Assembly: GCA_038243995.1 (NCBI GenBank)
Contig: JBBRTV010000001.1
Span: forward strand, 124,001-188,000
From: Scleromatobacter sp038243995
GTDB lineage: Bacteria; Pseudomonadota; Gammaproteobacteria; Burkholderiales; Burkholderiaceae_C
Direction: 5' to 3'
DNA: 64,000 nucleotides
Shown: positions 8,602 through 15,629 of the stretch, one piece after another
Layout of the letters: each line of letters opens with the position of its first letter
How positions within the stretch are numbered: position 1 is the first letter of the stretch
Program-made: the position numbers and the translations under genes
Notes under the pieces: generated by a model
What the model was told of the DNA's origin: nothing
Databases searched by the model: none
Seen by the model: the letters and a program-made list of their open reading frames with translations, nothing else

Positions 8602-9785
8602 ACGGGATCGGCGCCTTCGAAGAAGCCCTGCTTCCACAAGTAGCCCATGGCATCGCCTTCGGCCATGTAGGCCTTGATCTGCGCGTCGTCTCGCGCACGC
8701 CGAATATGAGTAGCCCCCGCATCCTTCACCAGCCAGCACACCTCGTCGAGCAATGTGGCATTCAGGAAATCAGGGGAGTGAGTCGACACCAGGACTTGAC
8801 CCCCGCGGTTCGCATACAGGCGAAACTCTTCAGCCAGCTCGGCCATCAGCGTGGGATAGAGTTGATTTTCAGGCTCCTCCACGCATAGCAGGGGGTGCGC
8901 CTGGGGATCATGAAGCAACACCAGATAGGCGAACATCTTGATCGTTCCATCTGACACGTAACGGTCGAGGAATGGCGTTTTGAATGAGCCGTCTTGGAAA
9001 CGAAGAGTCAGATAGCCATCATCCATCAGGCGAGGTTCGACGGCTGCGATACCAGGAACGCGTGCCGTCATCGTCTCCAGAATAGTTTTGAAGGTGGCTG
9101 GGTGCTGCTCGAATAGGTAGCGCGCCACCAGTGGAAGGTTGTCGCCGCTCTCGGACAAATGCTCCGATTCTCCGACGGCCTCCTTTCGTCCTCGCGCTGC
9201 ACTAATGTGGAAGTCCGACACATGCCAAGACTCGATCAGTTGTCGAAAGGCCGTCGCCGCCTTGAAACGATCGAACTGCCCCAGACCCTTGATAGCAAGT
9301 GTGTCCGGCGCCACTTTCTGAAATTCGCGCTCCAAATCTTCATCAGCCTTGCTGAAGTCTTCTTCGTTGCTGATTGCGAAGCCTTCGCCCTTCTGAAAGT
9401 CGAGGAATCGGAACGGGCTGCCATAGCGGCCTCGCTTGTACCGCAGGATCTCTCGCTGCACGATTGGCACGCCCGCCTGTTCGGCGATTTCGAGTGAGTA
9501 CGTCACGAGCCGTTCGACACCGCTGATCAGCATGCGGTACTGGATCTCAATGAGGATCGTCCGATCCTGCGCTTCGCGGCTCAGGACTTCCTGGAAGCGG
9601 CCACGGCTGTCGAGCGCCTGTCGAACGTTGGTCTTCAGACAGTCATGCAAGAAGCCGAACACGTCGAACAATGTGCTCTTGCCCGACCCGTTGGCGCCCA
9701 CGACCACGAGGAATGGCGGAATATCTGTTAGATGAACATCCTTGAAGACCTTGAAGTTCTTCAAGCGCATCGATTCAATCTTCAT
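8598..9785 (-). CDS. AAA (ABC/SMC-like) ATPase of a putative two-gene defence module
   Basis: The 395-residue protein has a Walker A at 30-38 (GANGSGKST), a signature-like segment SDGTIKM at 278-284, Walker B LLCVEEPEN at 299-307 with a catalytic Glu pair, and a switch histidine in VSTHSPDFLN (His336). This is the AAA_21/OLD-type compact SMC-like fold without its own TOPRIM domain; the nuclease-like part is the overlapping downstream gene. The C-terminus DAMGYLWKQGFFEGADPV is the kind of tail seen in ATPases encoded next to DUF4276 genes. RBS-like AGGACA precedes the ATG at 9785. Sampled GC is about 55%. Family knowledge (OLD, PARIS, AbiL) suggests ATP-dependent sensing of phage activity; this is inference. 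Confidence 0.85.
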   Translation of the reverse strand: MKIESMRLKNFKVFKDVHLTDIPPFLVVVGANGSGKSTLFDVFGFLHDCLKTNVRQALDSRGRFQEVLSREAQDRTILIEIQYRMLISGVERLVTYSLEIAEQAGVPIVQREILRYKRGRYGSPFRFLDFQKGEGFAISNEEDFSKADEDLEREFQKVAPDTLAIKGLGQFDRFKAATAFRQLIESWHVSDFHISAARGRKEAVGESEHLSESGDNLPLVARYLFEQHPATFKTILETMTARVPGIAAVEPRLMDDGYLTLRFQDGSFKTPFLDRYVSDGTIKMFAYLVLLHDPQAHPLLCVEEPENQLYPTLMAELAEEFRLYANRGGQVLVSTHSPDFLNATLLDEVCWLVKDAGATHIRRARDDAQIKAYMAEGDAMGYLWKQGFFEGADPV

Positions 9786-10234
9786 GGCGTGTCCTGGGTC
9801 TGATGCGACGAAGCGCCTGTGCTACAGCGGCCGCCCCGATCGACTGCGGATCGGCATGCAATGCGGCAACATTGCTGCGGAGCAGCCGATAAGCTTACTG
9901 GCGCGGCTGGACCAGAATCCGACGTGCTCGCTGCGTCCAGTGCCAATTTTGGGCTGGATCGCTCTCGGAGCGAGTTCGGCTGGATCCGCGTCAGGTTTGA
10001 ACCGGAAAATCGCTTCACCGTCGGCAGGTTTGTTGGGATAAACATTCCGAGCGGTGGACATGGGGGCCATTGTGCATGCCGCGACTCTTGGCAGTTGAAG
10101 CGGAGGCCAGCGATGCAGCGACCCGATGCCGTGCGCCAGTGGGCGCGACGACCCCATTGCAAGACTTTTGTGGGCCGTTTGGGGCTTGTCGTGACAGCCG
10201 CAAGCGGCCGTCGCGTCCGGACGCCGGCATCTGG
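9786..10234. other. 449-base gene-free stretch between the defence module and a broken transporter
   Basis: No convincing gene is seen. Short open frames on both strands lack RBS, homology pattern and normal codon use. It contains the 5' flank of the ATPase gene (from 9786 on). The central part (about 9890-10070), read on the minus strand, looks locally protein-like in two different frames, with proline- and lysine-bearing stretches, which could be the worn remnant of a gene or of a dispersed repeat. The composition is intermediate between the low-GC module and the high-GC chromosome. No terminal inverted repeats or target duplications were found by eye. Confidence 0.4.
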
Positions 10235-11554
10235 TCAGTCATCAGTATGCAGGTAGCTCGCCACCTTGGGCAGGCGCAGGCTGGCGGTGAAGGCGATGGC
10301 CATCATCGCGGTCACGTACCAGAAGAAGGTCGATTCCATCTGCCAGGCCTTCATCTGCAGCGCGACGTATTCCGCCGAGCCGCCGAAGATCGCGTTGGAG
10401 ATCGCGTAGCCGACCCCGACGCCCAGTGCGCGCACCTGGGGCGGAAACATCTCGGCCTTCACGATGCCGGACACCGACGTATACAGGCTCACGATCGCGA
10501 GCGCGACGGTGATCAGCAGGCCGGCTTCCACGGGCGAGCCGACGTGCGCGAGCGCGGTCATGATCGGCACGGTGAACAGCGTTCCGAGTGCGCCGAACAG
10601 CATCATCGAGGTCCGCCGGCCGATGCGGTCGGACAGCGCGCCGAAGAGCGGCTGCATGCACATTTAGAGGAACAGCGTGACGAGCGAGACGTTGGTGGCG
10701 GTCGTCTTGGGCATGCCTGCCGATGCGATCAGGAACTTCTGCATGTACGTGGTGAACGTGTAGAAGATCAGCGAGCCGCCGGCGGTGTACCCGAGCACCG
10801 TGAGGAAGGCCGCGCGGTGGTCGCGCCAGATTGCGGCGAAGCTGCCGGCGTCTTCGCTCTCGCGGGCCTCGGCCGACGACGTCTCGTGCAGCGTGCGGCG
10901 CAGCAGCAGCGCGATGACGGCGGTGATCGCGCCGATGACGAACGGAATGCGCCAGCCCCAGGCCTTGAGTTCCGTCTCGTCCAGGGTCTTCTGCAACAGG
11001 AAGATCACGAGCACCGCGAGCAGCTGGCCGCCGATCAGCGTCACGTACTGGAACGACGACAGGAATCCGCGTTGACCGCGCATCGCGACCTCGCTCATGT
11101 AGGTCGCGGTGGCCCCGTATTCACCGCCTACCGACAGCCCCTGAACCATGCGGGCGAGCAGCAGCAGCAGCGGCGCGAAGAGGCCGATCTGCGAATAGGT
11201 GGGCAGGCATGCGATCGCCAGCGAGCCGCCGCACATCATCACGACGGAGATCACCAGCGAGGTCTTGCGGCCGCGGCGATCGGCGATCTTGCCGAACATC
11301 CAGCCGCCGATCGGGCGCATCAGGAAGCCGATCGCGAACACGGCGGCGGCCTGCAGCAATTGCACCGTGTCGTTCGACTTCGGGAAGAACGACGGCGCGA
11401 AATAGATCGCCGTGAACGCATAGATGTAGAAGTCGAACCATTCGACCAGGTTGCCGGACGAGGCCGCCATGATCGCGAAGATGCGCTTGCGCTTCTCCTC
11501 GAAGGTGTAGTGACCGGGACTCGGATTCGACGCAGCATCCATGCAGTTCTCCAT
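10235..11554 (-). pseudogene. Alpha-ketoglutarate permease-like MFS transporter, interrupted by an in-frame TAA
   Basis: The minus strand encodes a metabolite:H+ symporter of the KgtP/ProP group: GNLVEWFDFYIYAF in helix 1, the loop FGKIADRRGRKTS, ARMVQGLSVGGEYGATATYMSE, and later QPLFGALSDRIGRRTS. The first part (11554-10664, 296 codons) ends at TAA (10666-10664), immediately followed in the same frame by ATG TGC ATG CAG and the rest of the protein (10663-10235, 142 codons). Homologs normally have an aromatic residue at the stop position. A single stop in otherwise intact sequence means either a recent pseudogene, a sequencing error or a split protein with re-initiation at the TAAATG junction. 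The N-terminal start could be 11554 or the ATG at 11542. Confidence 0.85.
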
Positions 11555-11732
11555 TCAGCGATTGGCAGCATTCTCCACGGATCCCGGGTTGCCTGTCTCG
11601 TCGCGGGTCTGCCGGGCTGAACGCCATGGCGCGCTCCTGCGGCGCGCGGGAGATGCATGGTCCACCGATTGCCCTGGCTGTTGAGTAAAGCAAGAATTAC
11701 CACCGACACTTCCACCCCGTGAGGAGCATCCC

Positions 11733-11891
11733 ATGACACTTGGCACCATTCTTCTGATCGTTCTCGTCCTGTTGCTCGTCGGCGCGTTGCCGACCTGGCC
11801 GCACAGCCGCAGCTGGGGCTATGCGCCGAGTGGCGTCGCCGGCCTGCTGGTTCTCGTGCTGCTGATTCTCCTGTTGACCGGCAGGCTGTAG
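11733..11891 (+). CDS. DUF3309 family small membrane protein
   Basis: A 52-residue protein below usual ORF-length cut-offs. It starts MTLGTILLIVLVLLLVGALPTW, continues PHSRSWGYAPSGVAGLLVLVLL and ends ILLLTGRL. The two hydrophobic helices joined by a short loop with P-x-W-x-x-SxxWGYxPSG are characteristic of DUF3309, a widespread small inner-membrane protein of unknown role, often expressed in stress or stationary phase. A strong RBS (GAGGAG, 11721-11726) sits seven bases before the ATG at 11733. It stands alone, divergent from the broken MFS gene. Confidence 0.9.
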   Translation: MTLGTILLIVLVLLLVGALPTWPHSRSWGYAPSGVAGLLVLVLLILLLTGRL

Positions 11892-12106
11892 TCCGCCCGC
11901 GGACCTGCGCCGCGCTCGCGGCGAGCGCCTCCCGCTCCGCACGGATCGGGAGGCGCTTCCAGGTCCGGCCGCCGATACCGACGGCGCGCGCAGTGTGCCC
12001 GCGACCATCGTGGCGTGTCGTGTTGCCTTGCCGGACGACGGCTCCCCGCGCCCTGCGGGTGCCGCGAGCCACCCCGCCTCCGGGCCGCCCGCTTCCGTCC
12101 AACTTC

Positions 12107-12310
12107 ATGGCCATCACGCGCTGTCTCGTCGTGGACGACGACCCCGAATTGCTGCAGTCCGTGCGCGACTACCTCCGCCGGTTCGGGCTCGAGCCCGTTC
12201 CCGCGTCGTCGGCGGCTGAAATGCGCGCGCGCATCGCCGAAGGCGGCATCGACGTGGTGGTGCTCGATGTGATGCTGCCCGACGGCGACGGCCTGGCGCT
12301 GTGCGCCGCC
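12107..12310 (+). pseudogene. Truncated response regulator (receiver domain start only)
   Basis: From the ATG at 12107, 68 codons give a receiver domain up to beta-3: CLVVDDDPELLQSVRDYL with the acidic pair, then VVVLDVMLPDGDGLALC with the phospho-acceptor Asp at about residue 54. After about 12310 the homology stops abruptly and the frame becomes an out-of-frame reading of a TonB-dependent receptor. The second half of the receiver domain and the whole DNA-binding domain (expected in an OmpR-type regulator) are absent. This is the left side of a deletion scar. It converges on the hybrid kinase at 12714, which may or may not have been its partner. Confidence 0.8.
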
Positions 12311-12677
12311 CGCCGACCCGGTGAGCCCGCTCGTGCGATCGATGGGCGGCGAAGTCGGGCTGCGCACGCAGATCGTTCTCGGCGGGCCCTGGTTCGGCCA
12401 GTTCCAGTTCCGCTACTTCGGCCCGCGTCCGCTGATCGAGGACAACACCCATCGCTCGAAGGCGACCACGTGCGCCTACCTGCGCGCGGGGTATCGGTTC
12501 ACGCCGGACACCAGACTGACGGCCGACGTGTTCAACCTGTTCGATCGCAAGGCGAGCGACATCGACTACTACTACGCTTCGCGCCTGAAGGGCGAGCCGG
12601 CGGGCGGCGTCGACGACATCCACTTCCACCCCGTCGAACCGCGTACTTTGCGCGTCACGCTGAGCACCAGCTTCTAG
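12311..12677 (+). pseudogene. 3' remnant of a TonB-dependent receptor
   Basis: Frame 3 from about 12311 encodes only the last strands of an outer-membrane receptor: WFGQFQFRYFGPRPLIEDN, YLRAGYRFTPDTRLTADVFNLFDRKASDIDYYY, and a final HPVEPRTLRVTLSTSF ending in the aromatic residue required for barrel insertion. An intact receptor would need some 600 more residues (plug and barrel), which are missing. The conserved GEPAGGVDDIHFHP segment is typical of one receptor subgroup in proteobacteria. It is joined head-on, in a different frame, to the receiver-domain fragment. A GTG or ATG near 12321-12345 could start a short peptide, but it could not form a barrel. Confidence 0.85.
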
Positions 12678-12713
12678 TCAGGCCCGGCGCGCGCGCCTGT
12701 TGCCCAAGCGTGA

Positions 12714-15491
12714 CTACGCGGGCCAGTGCGGCGCCGCCGCGACGCGGGTGAGCAGCAGCAGCAGCAGCGCCGGATCGACCGGCTTCGTCAGGTGGTGGTC
12801 GAATCCCGCGGCGAGCGCCTGCCGGCGATCGGCGTCCTGGCCCCAGCCCGTGATCGCGACCAGCGTCGCCTGGGCGCCGCCCTCGCGCGCGCGGATTTCG
12901 CTGGCGACCTCGTTGCCGGTTCGATTCGGCATGCCGATGTCGAGCAGGCAAACGTCCGGACGCAGGCGCTGCCACGTGCGCAACGCCTCCTCGCCGTCGA
13001 AGGCCAGCGCGACTTCGTGGCCCTCGAGCTCCAGCAGCGCGGCCAGGCTCTCGGCGGCGTCCCGGTTGTCGTCGGCGATCAATACGCGCCGGCGCGGGGC
13101 GGCGCGTGGCTCCATGTCCGGCATGGACACCGGCGCGAGCGCGGGGGGCGCTCCCCGGGGCAGCCTCACCGTGAACGTGCTGCCCTGGCTGACGCCGCCG
13201 CTGCGCACCGCGATGCTGCCGCCGTGCAGCTCCACGAGTCCTTTGGTCAGTGCGAGGCCGATGCCCAGGCCGCCGGCGCGGTCGTCTGCGCCGCGCAATT
13301 GCGTGAACATGTCGAACACCGCGGGCAACGATTCATCCGCGATGCCGATGCCGTTGTCGCTCACTTCGATCACGACATCGTCGTCGTCGAGGGCCGCGAG
13401 CAGGCGGATGCGGCCGTTCGGGTCGGTGTACTTCGCCGCGTTCGCCAGCAGGTTGGCGATCATCTGCGAGACACGCAAGGGGTCGGCCTGCATCACGATG
13501 CCGGCCTGCGGCAACACGAGTTCGAGCTCGTGGTGGCGTGCCTCCAGCAGCGGTCGCGCGGTCTCGATGGCGGCCTCCAGCATCTCGCCCAGCGCGTTGG
13601 GTCCGCGCCGCAGGGCCAGCGCGCCGCGCGTGATGCGCGAGACGTCGAGGAGGTCGTCGAGCAGCAGGGCCATGTGGCGCACCTGGCGCTCGATGACGTC
13701 GTGGCTCCAGCGCTTCTGCGCCTCGGTCGCCTGCGGCAGGCGCGAGACCGCCGCGGCCTGGCGGATCGGCGCAAGCGGGTTGCGCAACTCGTGCGCGAGG
13801 GTCGCGAGGAATTCGTCCTTGCGGCGATCGGCATCCTGCAGCACTTTCTCGTCGCGCTTGCGGGCGGTGACGTCGGTGAACCAGAGCGCGACGTCGCCGC
13901 GCATCGGCGAGGCGATGCACTGGAACCACTGGTCGGCTCCTTCGTAGCGGACGTGGGTCTCGAACTCGCGCGTGACGGCGTTCTCCACGACGTCGATGTA
14001 CTGCGCGAACGATTCGCTGGTCGACCAGCGCTCGGGCAACACCTCCTGCACGTGCTTGCCGAGGAAGGCCTCGGGCGGCCGGCGCAGGGCGCGCGCCGCC
14101 GCGGCGTTGACGTAGCCCCATTCGAAATCGACGATGCGGCCGTTCGCGGCGTCGCGCAGGGGCACGAGCAGCACGAACGGCGCCGCTGACGCATCGAGCA
14201 CGGCCTGGAAGCGGCCCTGGGTTTCCTCGAGCGCGGACTGGGCCTGGGCCCGTTCGACGAAGATCGCCGCCTTGCGCGCGCAGATGTCGGCCAGCCTGCA
14301 TTCGCGCTCGGTCGGCGCCCGGGGCAGATCGAGCTGGATCGAGATCGCGCCCAATACATCGCCGCGCTGGCCGATCAGCGGCGTGCCGTGCACGGCACGG
14401 AAGCCCTGTTTGCGCGCCAGCGTGCGCAGGGCATCGGGGACGGCGGCGTCTTCGGTGTCCGCCAGCACGATGCGATCGCGCTGCGCGCAGACCTGCGCGC
14501 AGGAGGTCGCGTCGGCGTGGAGCCGGGCGAGCGTCGCCAGCGCCGCTGCGTCGAATCCCGTGCTCGCGCAGATCGTCGCGGTGGCGTTGGTGGCATCCAG
14601 CCGCGAGACGACGCCGCGCCGCGCGCCGTGGAACTCGGTCACCGCGTCGAGAATGAGCGCGAGCTGCTGCGCCAGCGCGGTCGTCTCGAGCAGGCGGCTG
14701 CTGAGTTCATGCAGTCGGTTCAGGTCGGACACCTGCTGCGCGAGCGAGGCCTTGGTGCTGTCCAGGAGCGCGTCGACCGCCTTGCGTTCGGTGATGTCGA
14801 TGCAGGCGCCGCGCAGCCGCACCGCGCGGTCGCCCGACCACGCGATGTGCACGCGCAGCATCAGCCAGCGCTTGTGGCCGTCGCCCAGCGTGGCCTGCAG
14901 TTCACGCTCGTAACTCTGCGCGTGTTCGCGCAGCTTTTGTGCCAGCGCGGCGCGGCTCTCGCGCCGGAGTTCCGCCGGGAGGCGCGCCGTCAGGGTCTCG
15001 ATCGGCACGGGGCCCGCCGCGTCGATGCCGCCGAGGGCGGCCAACGCCGGGGACAGGTAGACCGTGCCTGCCGCCAGGTCGATTTCGAAGATGCCGATGC
15101 CCGTATCTTCGCCCGCCAGCAGCAGGCGCTGTTCGGCGGCCGACGCGCGCGCGCTGTGCAGGTGCATCCGACCGCCGATCGTGGCCAGCAGCAGGGCGAA
15201 CAGCATGTAGATCGCCAGCGAGAGCACGTCGCCCGTGTCGCCGATCCAGGTCGTGGCGTCGGGCATGAGCGTGTAGACGCGGCTGGCGCACCCCGCCAGC
15301 GCGACCAGCAGGCCTGCGCTGCGTCCGCCGTGGACAGAGGCCAGGAGGATCGCGGGCTGGAAGAAGAGAAACGGGATCTTGCCGCCCACCCACGGTCGAA
15401 CCGCCCATTGCAGCGCAGCGGCCAGCGCCGCCAGGGCCAGCGCGATGGCCCAGCGCTTGAGCCGGTCGGGGACGGGAGGCAGGGATCGCAT
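12714..15491 (-). CDS. Membrane hybrid sensor histidine kinase (DUF4118-like sensor, PAS, GAF, PAS, HisKA, HATPase, REC)
   Basis: A 925-residue protein. Residues 1-105 have several membrane helices with the DUF4118/KdpD-like pattern (FLFFQPAILLASVHGGRSAGLLVAL). Next come a PAS domain (about 125-235), a GAF domain (about 255-395), a second PAS (about 405-525, DFEWGYVNAAAARAL), a HisKA box with phospho-accepting His567 (LAHELRNPLAPIR), an ATPase domain (NAAKY, DNGIGIADE, GLGIGLAL), and a C-terminal receiver with acceptor Asp851 (VCLLDIGMP). It autophosphorylates and relays to its own receiver; the output partner is unknown. ATG 15491 is preferred over a TTG eight codons upstream. The neighbouring response regulator is only a fragment. 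Confidence 0.9.
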   Translation of the reverse strand: MRSLPPVPDRLKRWAIALALAALAAALQWAVRPWVGGKIPFLFFQPAILLASVHGGRSAGLLVALAGCASRVYTLMPDATTWIGDTGDVLSLAIYMLFALLLATIGGRMHLHSARASAAEQRLLLAGEDTGIGIFEIDLAAGTVYLSPALAALGGIDAAGPVPIETLTARLPAELRRESRAALAQKLREHAQSYERELQATLGDGHKRWLMLRVHIAWSGDRAVRLRGACIDITERKAVDALLDSTKASLAQQVSDLNRLHELSSRLLETTALAQQLALILDAVTEFHGARRGVVSRLDATNATATICASTGFDAAALATLARLHADATSCAQVCAQRDRIVLADTEDAAVPDALRTLARKQGFRAVHGTPLIGQRGDVLGAISIQLDLPRAPTERECRLADICARKAAIFVERAQAQSALEETQGRFQAVLDASAAPFVLLVPLRDAANGRIVDFEWGYVNAAAARALRRPPEAFLGKHVQEVLPERWSTSESFAQYIDVVENAVTREFETHVRYEGADQWFQCIASPMRGDVALWFTDVTARKRDEKVLQDADRRKDEFLATLAHELRNPLAPIRQAAAVSRLPQATEAQKRWSHDVIERQVRHMALLLDDLLDVSRITRGALALRRGPNALGEMLEAAIETARPLLEARHHELELVLPQAGIVMQADPLRVSQMIANLLANAAKYTDPNGRIRLLAALDDDDVVIEVSDNGIGIADESLPAVFDMFTQLRGADDRAGGLGIGLALTKGLVELHGGSIAVRSGGVSQGSTFTVRLPRGAPPALAPVSMPDMEPRAAPRRRVLIADDNRDAAESLAALLELEGHEVALAFDGEEALRTWQRLRPDVCLLDIGMPNRTGNEVASEIRAREGGAQATLVAITGWGQDADRRQALAAGFDHHLTKPVDPALLLLLLTRVAAAPHWPA

Positions 15492-15629
15492 GGGCGGCGC
15501 GAGTCGGGCGGCCAAGGGCGGCGGATCGCCAAGAGTAATGCAGACGACGCATGCCGTGCGCGCGCATTTGCGCGCAATGAAGCCCGGATCGGGTAAGCCC
15601 CGACGCCGGTATGCGGCGCCTGCCCCGCG

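Noticed and set aside
9819..10256. Overlapping short open frames on both strands between the ATPase and the MFS gene
   Set aside because: They lack an RBS, codon bias and any recognisable motif. The region is kept as non-coding or remnant.
12321..12677. A complete small outer-membrane protein
   Set aside because: It matches only the C-terminal strands of TonB-dependent receptors and has no signal peptide, so it is a fragment.
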